Positions 1 through 5,391 are shown, numbered from the stretch's first letter. The stretch: DNA of 5,738 nt from Spirochaetaceae bacterium (GCA_031257995.1 JAIRNN010000088.1:1-5738); one strand, 5' to 3'. A program made the numbers and translations. The notes: generated by a model not told the origin, from the sequence alone.

Positions 1-2
1 GC

Positions 3-119
3 CCAAAAATGGCTTCCGGCGGCGGCCCTCCGGGACTCAAAACGGTCTGGAAGGGACTCCAAAAATTCTACACCTTGCTTGACTGCCGCGTTTTGTTTGA
101 TTTTGCGGGTCAAGGTTAG
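3..119 (+). pseudogene. 3' end of an IS4-like DDE transposase (partial)
   Basis: This frame is open from the window edge to a TAG at 117-119. It contains a segment reading GGGPPGLKTVWKGLQKF (about 21-68). In many IS4-family transposases the C-terminus has a short block of the form G-D/G-x-P-P-G-x-x-T-x-W-x-G-x-x-R-L, and this segment fits that pattern closely, so I read it as the last ~38 residues of such a transposase. The catalytic DDE residues would lie upstream of the window and cannot be checked. The tail after the motif (LLDCRVLFDFAGQG) is not family-typical, so the end may be worn or read through into flanking DNA. It lies next to another relic (153-325), which suggests an insertion-prone intergenic stretch. 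The call rests on one short motif and is moderate at best. Confidence 0.45.
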
Positions 120-152
120 GTTGTTGCGCGCGGGGAATTAAACCCCAAGAGA

Positions 153-325
153 TTAATAAGCATCGCTACTCAAAATATGCCAATTGCACAAATCGTCCGA
201 TTGCATCATGGTCAGCCTGCCCTCTGCGAATATCTTGATCGCATAGTCCGGATCATGACAACGACCATTTCATCTTTGCTCATATCAACTGCGGAGAGGA
301 TATCCTCTGATACAGGGATCGTCAT
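153..325 (-). pseudogene. Frameshifted UPF0175-type antitoxin relic
   Basis: Read on the minus strand from the ATG at 325, the protein begins MTIPVSEDILSAVDMSKDEM and stops at 212 after 37 residues. A second frame, about 255 down to a TAA at 153-155, continues with DYAIKIFAEGRLTMMQSDDL. Joined, the two halves give the order seen in UPF0175 proteins: an N-terminal 'I-P-x-x-I-L-x-A-x-x-M-S-x-x-E' segment, then a helix of the form 'A-I-K-L-F-x-x-G-K-L-T-x-x-Q-A'. Many family members are small putative antitoxins encoded beside a PIN-type toxin. The break lies near 245-255. The C-terminal third is short or degraded, no toxin partner is visible and there is no convincing ribosome binding site, so it is probably dead. 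The family call is from memory of its consensus. Confidence 0.5.
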
Positions 326-355
326 AGTCTACGTTTTTTGTGGGAAAGCGACCTA

Positions 356-383
356 TTGACATCGCTCACCGCGATTCGTTAAT
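356..383 (+). promoter_or_regulatory. Candidate promoter for the bioY operon
   Basis: A perfect TTGACA (356-361) is followed after 16 bp by GTTAAT (378-383), which matches the sigma-70 -10 consensus at four of six positions. It lies about 105 bp upstream of the bioY start, in the right orientation, in a locally AT-rich stretch. Just downstream is the 4-1-4 palindrome TTGTTACAA (384-393 region), a possible operator, though it does not match a paired BirA site. Confidence 0.4.
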
Positions 384-426
384 CTTGTTACAACTGTGGT
401 TCACGATCTAAGCATATTGCTCAAAA

Positions 427-449
427 CCGGGGTTTGGAAAATGTCCCGG
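427..449 (+). promoter_or_regulatory. Short inverted repeat in the bioY leader
   Basis: CCGGG at 427-431 can pair with CCCGG at 445-449 across a 13-nt loop, 40 nt before the bioY start codon. It could be a leader hairpin or an operator, or chance. There is no T-tract, so it is not a terminator. No known riboswitch class is recognised here. Confidence 0.2.
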
Positions 450-474
450 AAAATTATCGTTTTACATGAATGTT

Positions 475-483
475 GAAAGGAGG
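475..483 (+). promoter_or_regulatory. Strong ribosome binding site that sets the bioY start
   Basis: GAAAGGAGG ends 6 nt before ATG 490. It decides between the two in-frame ATGs (466 and 490) in favour of 490 and is the strongest Shine-Dalgarno in the operon, consistent with the two downstream genes being translated by coupling. Confidence 0.85.
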
Positions 484-489
484 CCGGAT

Positions 490-1110
490 ATGGCACAAAC
501 GGGCAGTCAGACGAAGACGGGATCGCGCGGGGGCGCGGCATCCCGGCAAAGCGTGTTCATCGCGCTCTTTGCGGCGCTGATCTGCGTATCAAGTTTTTGG
601 ATGGTGCCCTTTATTCCGGGGATACCCATCGTATTGAAGAACCTCGTCGTGGTGCTGGCGGGGGTCTTGCTGGGGAGTTGGCGCGGGGCGGCGGCGGCGG
701 TGCTGTACTTGCTCGCGGGCCTTCTGGGACTGCCTGTCTTTGCCAACGCGGGCGGATTCGCGGCGTTCCTCTCCCCTTCGGGCGGCTACCTTTACGGCTA
801 TGTCGTTGCCGCTTTCATAGCCGGGCTCATTGCGGGGATGCCGTCGATTCGGGATAAGAAACCGTCGTTGCTCTACGGTCTCCGCATCGTTGCCGCCCTG
901 CTAGCGGGCTTTCTCGTGATCCTCGTGTGCGGGGGGTTGTGGCTGGTGGTACTGAACGGGAAAAATGCCGCGTCGCAATCGGCAATCGGGGTGTTTTTGG
1001 GCGGCATCGTCCCGTTTATCCCCGCCGACGGCTTCAAGTTCGCGCTTGCTATTCCGATCACCTTCGCGTTGCGCCCCATAGCGGCCCGGTATGTCAACCC
1101 CGGCTCATGA
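490..1110 (+). CDS. bioY: BioY, substrate-binding (S) component of an ECF biotin transporter
   Basis: This is the membrane protein that captures biotin and, with the ATPase and EcfT encoded next, forms an energy-coupling-factor importer in the cytoplasmic membrane. The protein is 206 residues, normal for BioY, and largely hydrophobic with about six membrane segments. Family landmarks are VPFIPGIPIVLKNLVVVLAG (39-58), the run GLLGLPVFANAGG (77-89), SPSGGYLYGYVVAAFIAG (95-112), and near the C-terminus PADGFKFALA (178-187), whose Asp180 and Lys183 correspond to the conserved D-x-x-K motif. I start at 490 rather than the in-frame ATG at 466 because GAAAGGAGG (475-483) lies 6 nt before ATG 490, while ATG 466 has no site and would include the Shine-Dalgarno in its coding region. 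The stop overlaps the next start (ATGA, 1107-1110). Biotin specificity follows from the BioY family, not from direct evidence. Confidence 0.94.
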   Translation: MAQTGSQTKTGSRGGAASRQSVFIALFAALICVSSFWMVPFIPGIPIVLKNLVVVLAGVLLGSWRGAAAAVLYLLAGLLGLPVFANAGGFAAFLSPSGGYLYGYVVAAFIAGLIAGMPSIRDKKPSLLYGLRIVAALLAGFLVILVCGGLWLVVLNGKNAASQSAIGVFLGGIVPFIPADGFKFALAIPITFALRPIAARYVNPGS

Positions 1111-1916
1111 CCGCTGTCCGTCTGTTGCACATCACCAAGACCTTCCGGGTGTTTGACGATGCGGCAGAATATTCGGGGAAACCGAAGGACACCGGGGAAG
1201 CATCCGCAGACTCGCCCGATAGAGAACCCGGAGGAGTGTTTTACGCTCTCCGGGACGTGTCCCTCGACATTGAGGCGGGTGTTTGTACGGTGATAACCGG
1301 TGCGAACGGATCGGGAAAAAGCCTCCTCATGGCGGTAATCGCCGGACTGGAAAATCCCGTCTCAGGCAATCTTGATGTCTACGGAAAAGTGGGACTCGTT
1401 TTTCAGGATGCGGACAGCCAAATCTTGGGAGAAACCCCCCGCGAAGATGTCGAGGTGGGCATACCGGGGGGTTTTCGTTTCGGGAAAAAAGGTGCGGCGG
1501 CGACAACGGACATCGTGGAAAAGGCGCTTGGAAATGTGGGCCTCCTTGCGCGGGCGGATTTTCCGTCCCGCTTCCTTTCCGGCGGCGAAAAAAGGCGGCT
1601 CGCGGCGGCCGGAGTCCTCGCGATGAACGCCGACATCATCATCTTTGATGAGCCCTACGCAAACCTCGACTACGGCGGCGTTGTCCAGACCAACACGGTG
1701 ATCCGCGATCTCCTTGCGAAGTCCAAAACAGTCGTCATCCTCACCCACGAACTTGAAAAATGCCTCGCCTTCGCGCAAAGACTCGCCGTCTTACACAAAG
1801 GGCAACTCGTCTTTACCGGAAGCCCTGAGGAAGGACTTCGTCTGCCGCTCGAACAGTGGGGCATCCGCCATCCGCTCCGCGCCTATGCCCGGCTTGAGGA
1901 CTTGTTATGGCTATGA
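1107..1916 (+). CDS. bioM: EcfA/BioM-type ATPase of the ECF biotin transporter
   Basis: This 269-residue ABC ATPase powers biotin import together with BioY and the EcfT protein. All nucleotide-binding motifs are present: Walker A GANGSGKS (65-72), Q-loop Gln100 in VFQDADSQILGETPREDV (98-115, a typical EcfA form), signature LSGGE (157-161), Walker B IIIFDE (177-182), D-loop ANLD (185-188) and H-loop His214 in ILTHE. The start is the ATG at 1107 that overlaps the bioY stop (ATGA). There is no good Shine-Dalgarno, so translation probably depends on ribosomes finishing bioY. The reading frame is open further upstream, but that part only shadows bioY. A feature to note is a loop of about 28 residues rich in charged and small residues (18-45, EYSGKPKDTG... 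to REPGG) between the first strand and the YALRDVSL strand, longer than usual. With a single ATPase gene, a homodimer as in BioMNY is expected. Only the subtype name is uncertain. Confidence 0.93.
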   Translation: MTAVRLLHITKTFRVFDDAAEYSGKPKDTGEASADSPDREPGGVFYALRDVSLDIEAGVCTVITGANGSGKSLLMAVIAGLENPVSGNLDVYGKVGLVFQDADSQILGETPREDVEVGIPGGFRFGKKGAAATTDIVEKALGNVGLLARADFPSRFLSGGEKRRLAAAGVLAMNADIIIFDEPYANLDYGGVVQTNTVIRDLLAKSKTVVILTHELEKCLAFAQRLAVLHKGQLVFTGSPEEGLRLPLEQWGIRHPLRAYARLEDLLWL

Positions 1917-2653
1917 AAAAGCGAAATAACATGAAAGAGCGGGAGACCGTCTTCCGCTACAAGAGAGGCTGTAGCGTCTGCCACCGCCTTCCCACACCGG
2001 TAAAGTTTGCGCTGATGTTGTGCGCCGCGCTTGCCGTGATGTTTATTCCATTATATGCCGTGTGTGTGGGCATCACGCTGACGGCAGCCTTCGCTTTCGT
2101 CTGCAGGTTTACGCCAAAAGAGCAAGTCGCCGACATAAGACCCGCGTTGTACTATGCGGCCTTTCTCTTCGTGCTCAACATCACCGCCAACCTATACGCT
2201 CTGTCCGCATCCGATGCCGGTCCCGCACGAACCCCTGCGGACATAGCCGCGATAGCCGTGCCCAACGCCGCATACATTCTCTACGCCGTCCGCCTTGCGC
2301 TTGTTATGCAGATCTCCGCCCTGCTTTTTCGCACGACAACCTCCATCGAGATCAAAAAAACCCTCTGCGCGGCGGAAATCCGCGTCCGTTCACTGCTCAG
2401 AAAATGCCCCCTCGCCAAAAACCTCCCGCCGGACGCGCGATGGGGAAAAAACGCGGCCCTCATGATCAGTTTCATCCCCGCCCTCTTTGAACTCTGGGAA
2501 AAACTGAACCGCGCATACCGGGCGCGGGGCGGCAAAAGGGGGCTCAAAAAATACCGCATCCTCTTGGTCGCGCTCATCGCCCTCTCATTTCACCACGCCT
2601 CGCAAAAAGCCCTGGCCCTCGCCGTGCGGGAAGTGTCCCCTGCGGGGAATTGA
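1907..2653 (+). CDS. bioN: EcfT/BioN-type transmembrane coupling protein
   Basis: This 248-residue membrane protein links the ATPase to the S component BioY. After a charged N-terminus it shows paired hydrophobic segments (about 33-66 and 79-100), a segment near 112-142, the family-like turn FRTTTSIEI (141-149), and a cytoplasmic coupling region ending in AYRARGGKRG (203-212), whose Ala-Arg-Gly (206-208) is the conserved EcfT motif that docks on the ATPase. A last hydrophobic stretch lies at 217-230. Three starts are possible: ATG 1907 (GAGGA at 1896-1900, 6 nt upstream, overlap with the ATPase of 10 nt), ATG 1913 (ATGA overlap) and ATG 1931. I prefer 1907 for its spacing. The final codons (SPAGN, stop at 2651-2653) are read from a dispersed intergenic repeat, so the native C-terminus may have been replaced. 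Membrane topology and gene order with bioY support the role. Confidence 0.9.
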   Translation: MAMKKRNNMKERETVFRYKRGCSVCHRLPTPVKFALMLCAALAVMFIPLYAVCVGITLTAAFAFVCRFTPKEQVADIRPALYYAAFLFVLNITANLYALSASDAGPARTPADIAAIAVPNAAYILYAVRLALVMQISALLFRTTTSIEIKKTLCAAEIRVRSLLRKCPLAKNLPPDARWGKNAALMISFIPALFELWEKLNRAYRARGGKRGLKKYRILLVALIALSFHHASQKALALAVREVSPAGN

Positions 2654-2680
2654 AAATGGAAAGTGGATAATGGAAAATGA
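2637..2680 (+). repeat. Dispersed palindromic repeat, copy 1 (covers the bioN stop)
   Basis: The element starts with the mini-hairpin CCCCTGCGGGG (2637-2647), runs through AATTGAAAATGGA and ends in an AT-rich part with repeated GGATAATG and GGAAAATG words. A 17-base core, GGGGAATTGAAAATGGA (2644-2660), recurs exactly at 5394-5410, and CCCCTGCGGGGAAT recurs at 3009-3022. Its TGA (2651-2653) ends bioN. Confidence 0.7.
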
Positions 2681-2781
2681 CAGGAGAGAACCGCTGTGGG
2701 GGAAGTCTCTCCCTCGCTCTAGACACGCGCTCCGGTCGATACGTCCACGCCTAAAGGCGCGTCCACACCTCCCTCTGGCTA

Positions 2782-2821
2782 GCTCAAACCCTACAAACCA
2801 TTAGGTTTGTAGGGTTTGAGC
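2782..2821 (+). terminator. Perfect 18-bp hairpin between convergent genes
   Basis: The arm at 2782-2799 (GCTCAAACCCTACAAACC) is the exact reverse complement of 2804-2821, separated by the loop ATTA. It sits 128 bp after bioN, between the converging bioN and glycine-rich genes, where a bidirectional terminator is expected. There is no clear T-tract on either side, so it may act differently or be a palindromic repeat unit. The hairpin itself is certain; the terminator role is inferred. Confidence 0.5.
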
Positions 2822-2851
2822 CGTCTTCCGCTACCCCCTCTGCGGGTGGTT

Positions 2852-2863
2852 CCCCCCCCCCCC
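2852..2863. repeat. C12 homopolymer tract
   Basis: Twelve consecutive C residues follow GGTT. Tracts of this length are prone to slipped-strand length change. In Treponema pallidum poly-G tracts in front of some tpr genes alter expression this way. Here the tract is intergenic, about 230 bp beyond the stop of the minus-strand glycine-rich gene, with no start codon placed to be controlled by it that I can see. Confidence 0.85.
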
Positions 2864-2892
2864 GCAACGTCCCCGGCCTTCATCACAGCCTT

Positions 2893-2973
2893 AACCACGA
2901 ACCTCAACGGGCCTTTGGCCCGCAACCAAACGAACAGGCTGGTCTGTTCTGGTCTGTTCGTGTGGTTCGTGGG
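2893..2973. repeat. Nested inverted and tandem repeat cluster
   Basis: CCACGAACC (2895-2903) is mirrored by GGTTCGTGG (2964-2972). Inside are CGGGCC/GGCCCG (2908-2913 and 2917-2922, loop TTT), CGAACAG/CTGTTCG (2931-2937 and 2954-2960) and a 10-base tandem direct repeat CTGGTCTGTT (2939-2948, 2949-2958). The whole can fold into a branched structure. I associate the words 'ACGAACAGACCAG' with repeats in termite-gut treponeme genomes, but that is from memory. Confidence 0.65.
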
Positions 2974-2994
2974 TTTTATTCTTTATCACGTTTA

Positions 2995-3064
2995 CCCACA
3001 GGGGTTGCCCCCTGCGGGGAATACCATTCCCCGTGGGCCGCAACCGGGGGGAAGCCCCTGTGGG
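2995..3064. repeat. Large imperfect palindrome beside the glycine-rich gene's 3' end
   Basis: An outer 10-bp inverted repeat, CCCACAGGGG (2995-3004) and CCCCTGTGGG (3055-3064), encloses a hairpin of about 43 nt: GGTTGC (3003-3008) pairs with GCAACC (3040-3045), and CGGGGAAT (3015-3022) pairs with ATTCCCCG (3026-3033) around the loop ACC. The outer and GGTTGC stems overlap by two bases, so they are partly alternative. The left inner arm is the CCCCTGCGGGGAAT word of the dispersed repeat. It lies 26 bp past the stop at 3090 on the minus strand and may act as its transcript end, without a T-tract. Confidence 0.6.
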
Positions 3065-3089
3065 GCCGCGCTGCGCGGAATGACGGGGG

Positions 3090-4304
3090 TTATTGCGGTT
3101 CGTAAGGCCGGCGCACGATCACGATGCCGCTGCCCGTGCCGTTTCCGCCGTTCGGCGGGCTTTCACTTGCCCCTGCGCTGGCGGCGTACCACTTAAGTTC
3201 CCCGCTTATCGCGGACTGTGTGCCTGCACCTGCGCCGCCGGCTTCCCCGGCCCCGCCACCATAAAGTGGCGGCCCCCGCTGCCAAGGTCCACAACTCCCT
3301 CATCCTTCGGGAACGTCCCTTCTTCCGCAGACGTAGACCATGCTATACGACTGTGGTTTTCGCCGCCGGGACCGCCGTTGTTTCCTATACCCGTGTTCCC
3401 GTCGCCTCCTCCGCCGCCGCCTGCCACCACAAGAACCTCCACAGTGCCGTCCGCCGGTTTTCTGGTAAACTCCAGTTTGCCCTCCACCTGAGATTCGTTA
3501 TCTGACGGCGGCGGAGGTACCCCGTCAAACGTATGTACCTCGTAGGTGGTACCGGCATCGTCAATAAGTTGCCGCATGCCGCCGGTTGCCATGAACTCGC
3601 CGAGGGACACCGTAGTCCTTTGCAAGGACGGGCAGGTGCTGTAACCGGCCTTGTTTATACCTGCGATAACCCCGCCTCCCGCTGTTATCCCGCTCACTCC
3701 GAACGTGTACTCTGCCGGCCCGCCGTTCAGCGTCCCTTTCCGCGCATTGGCGCCGCCGGCATTCAGATATATGTCACCCGTCTCAAGGTCAGGTATCCCC
3801 GGCTCGCCGAAGTCCAGTATCAGTGCCGCTGTCCCGTATGGGGTGTTGCTTGCCGTAAGTCTGGCAAACTCTGCCAGTTGCGCCCCATAGCGCGCCTTTG
3901 CCGTTTTCGGGCTCCCGGCGGCGGGGGCGCCGTTCCTCTGGACAGCCGCCTCCACACCGCCTTCCTCCGTTATCTCGCCCACATCGAGCGTGTACACGAG
4001 CGGGCTGCCGCCGGGATCGAGCCTTCCCTTTGAGATGCCGGAGTTGCCGCCGGAGGCCGTGAGCGTTATGTCTTCCGCCGCATCGAAGACCAGCGACAGT
4101 GCCGTTGTCCTCACCCCGCTTTCCGCCGTGACGAAGACCCGCCCCTTCCGCCGCGCCGGACGCGGGCGGGTCTTCCCCGCCCCCGGGGAGGAAATCGCGC
4201 AAAAAGTCACGGCCGGTAAAGGCAAGCGCGAACGCTTTGAACCCGAAACCCGCAACGCCGCGGGGGGAGCCGCGCTCCCTTTTTCCAACCGTCATGTCCT
4301 TCAT
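3090..4304 (-). pseudogene. Glycine-rich, Ig-like-repeat surface-type protein, broken by two frameshifts
   Basis: Three frame segments join into one protein of about 404 residues. Segment 1 starts at ATG 4304 (GAGAG 4 nt upstream; ATG 4319 and 4295 are alternatives) and reads MKDMTVGKRERG then GFGFKAFALAFTG, a weak hydrophobic export-like stretch. Removing one G at the C4 run 4142-4145 moves into segment 2 (GRVFVTAESG onward). This holds two related domains of about 70 residues (4141-3930 and 3859-3644), each with T-A-L-x-L-x-F, D-I-x-L-x-A-G-G, K-G-x-L and Y-T-x-x-V-G/S-x-I-T. Then come TTYEVHTF and VLVVAGGGGGG, the opening of the glycine-rich domain seen in many Treponema proteins. Adding one G at the C5 run 3273-3277 restores segment 3, which ends NGTGSGIVIVRRPYEPQ, stop 3090-3092, the usual ending of that domain. 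Without repair the main open frame ends at 3206. A surface role is inferred from family context, not shown. Decay, slippage switching or sequence error are all possible. Confidence 0.7.
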
Positions 4305-4329
4305 ATAACTCTCATTCATAAAAAGTATG

Positions 4330-4347
4330 AAAAGACGCTTTCGCGTC
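4330..4347 (-). terminator. Small GAAA-loop hairpin with T-tract
   Basis: On the minus strand GACGC (4347-4343) pairs with GCGTC (4338-4334) around a GAAA tetraloop, followed at once by TTTT (4333-4330) and a further T5 slightly downstream. It lies between the DUF4469 gene and the glycine-rich gene and could end the former's transcript. The stem is only 5 bp, so termination would be weak. Confidence 0.35.
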
Positions 4348-4413
4348 CCAATCATCTTGCATAATGCCCGTTTAACCGCCGCCGGCGGCTGCAACGTACA
4401 CGCCGGACTCCCT

Positions 4414-4436
4414 GCGGCGTTCTCTCCGAACGCCGC
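4414..4436. repeat. Perfect 9-bp hairpin between the two minus-strand genes
   Basis: GCGGCGTTC (4414-4422) and GAACGCCGC (4428-4436) are exact reverse complements around a 5-nt loop. It begins 17 bp after the restored stop of the DUF4469 gene (4453). It has no T-tract, so it could be a transcript-end stabiliser or a factor-dependent terminator on the minus strand. Confidence 0.5.
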
Positions 4437-4452
4437 CCCCAAGAGAAGCCCA

Positions 4453-5245
4453 TTAGGGGCTGGTCAAGGTGAAACCGCTCCTTATGACGCGGATTTCCTT
4501 GAGCGGGGCCGAACTGTTGAAATACCGCGCGCCTCCACGTACCAAGTCTTGTCGGAAACCAGCTCCGGGATGATGCCGCTGATCTTCATCGGGGTGTTTT
4601 CGATGAGGCTGCCCCCTGCCTTTACCGAGATGGCGGGACTGCCGGGGGCCGCCAGGAACACCCCGGTGTTCTTCTCGTCTTGCGGCACGTTCGGGCCGAA
4701 TACGATCTTGAGCTTGCCGCCGGCAATCACAAACGCGCCCCCCGGCGTGCGTATCAGGTTCGCCTTCCCGGCGGCGACATCCGTGAACGGCTGGATGTAC
4801 GCGCCGCTCCCGGCGAGGCCCTCCACGCCCCGTCGATATACGGGATCAGCTTGCGCAGTTCGCCGGTGACGCGGGCGTGAAAGCTAATCGGGCGCGTCTC
4901 CGGCGTAACCGGCTCGCGAGCGCTGTCGAACGGGCCGTTCACCTTCGCGCAGACGGCAACCGTCTCCATGCTGGCGGCGAACCCGTCGCGGGCATGGCGC
5001 TCAGTCTCGTCAAAGAACCGGCCGGGGTTCGCGAGAAAGTCCTCGGTGTTCCCGGCAAAGCCTCCCCGTTCCCGCATGGCGGCGAGAATGTTCTCCCGCG
5101 TGAGCGCGGCCCCGCTGCCGGTACGGGCAGCGTACCGGCCCCCGGCACCCTCCAGATTGTTGGGGCAGAGTTTGACACGCGTCTCGTGGCGCTTCCCCGG
5201 CGCTTGCCAACAGGCAATCACTGTATAAATCAAGTATGTCCCCAT
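4453..5245 (-). pseudogene. HU-like DNA-binding domain plus DUF4469 protein, frameshifted
   Basis: The N-terminal frame, from in-frame ATG 5245, carries an HU/IHF-like domain: VKLCPNNLEG, ALTRENILAAMRERGG, DGFAASMETVAVCAKVNGPFDSARE and ISFHARVTGELRKLI (about 5176-4840). Near C4 at 4828-4831 a missing G shifts the frame. The next frame gives VEGLAGSGAYIQPFTDVAAG, then a DUF4469-like Ig fold: GGAFVIAGGKLKIV, KNTGVFLAA, ENTPMKISGIIPE, KTWYVE. Near 4525-4533 a second net one-base loss shifts the frame again. The family-like tail RYFNSSAPLKEIRVIRSG ends in TLTSP at stop 4453-4455. Without repair the second frame stops at 4482. Proteins with this HU-plus-DUF4469 layout occur widely in Bacteroidetes and spirochaetes with no settled function; DNA binding is inferred from the HU part. 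The true start is unclear because the first ~20 codons look foreign (see 5192-5249). Confidence 0.72.
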
Positions 5246-5249
5246 CCAT
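5192..5249 (-). pseudogene. Possible 5' fragment of a transposase fused out of frame to the DUF4469 gene
   Basis: From ATG 5249 the minus strand reads MDGDILDLYSDCLLASAG before the similarity fades into DNA coding for the HU domain in another frame. Several transposases begin with a very similar block (E-I-L-x-L-Y-S/T-D-Y-L-L-S-S). This would explain why the DUF4469 gene lacks a natural start codon and ribosome binding site. Only about 19 residues support it. Confidence 0.3.
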
Positions 5250-5288
5250 ACTTTTATAGTATTCTTTCCTCCCCTTATGTCAAGTATG
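5230..5288. repeat. TCAAGTATG direct repeats with a nested inverted copy
   Basis: TCAAGTATG occurs at 5230-5238 and again at 5280-5288, exactly 50 bp apart. Between them CATACTT (5247-5253) is the reverse complement of AAGTATG (5232-5238), and ATACT/AGTAT (5248-5252, 5258-5262) forms a small hairpin over the start codon at 5249. The arrangement could be an operator or an element end. Confidence 0.4.
5256..5283 (-). promoter_or_regulatory. Candidate promoter before the DUF4469 gene
   Basis: On the minus strand TTGACA (5283-5278) is followed after 16 bp by TACTAT (5261-5256), four of six matches; TATAAA with a 19-bp spacer overlaps it. Transcription would start almost at ATG 5249, leaving little or no leader. 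GGGGAGG at 5274-5268 lies in the spacer and too far from the ATG to serve as a ribosome site. Confidence 0.4.
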
Positions 5289-5391
5289 CGTAACATGAGC
5301 TGATAATTGAAGAGCCCGCTTTCAAGAGGGGGCTTGACACGCTTTTCGCGGGATATTTTAGAGCGCGCGGGGTTATGAGTAGCCGCGTATC

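Noticed and set aside
177..359. 60-residue plus-strand open frame before bioY
   Set aside because: It has no ribosome binding site, overlaps the candidate promoter and is antisense to the UPF0175-like relic, which explains the sequence better.
384..412. BirA-type operator near TTGTTACAA
   Set aside because: A BirA site needs two half-sites of the TTGTTAACC type spaced by about 15 bases; only one weak half is visible.
466..489. Upstream in-frame ATG for bioY
   Set aside because: No ribosome site before it, and it would place the strong GAAAGGAGG inside the coding region.
927..1106. N-terminal extension of the ATPase frame
   Set aside because: It is out-of-frame bioY sequence; the ABC homology begins just after ATG 1107, which overlaps the bioY stop.
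2893..2973. CRISPR-like repeat
   Set aside because: Only two abutting 10-base units, no spacers and no cas genes.
2816..3196. 126-residue plus-strand open frame
   Set aside because: It runs through the C12 tract and all the palindromic repeats and into the antisense of the glycine-rich gene; no protein-like composition.
3093..3505. Plus-strand open frames opposite the glycine-rich gene
   Set aside because: Pro- and Arg-rich shadows created by the GC-rich glycine codons of the opposite strand.
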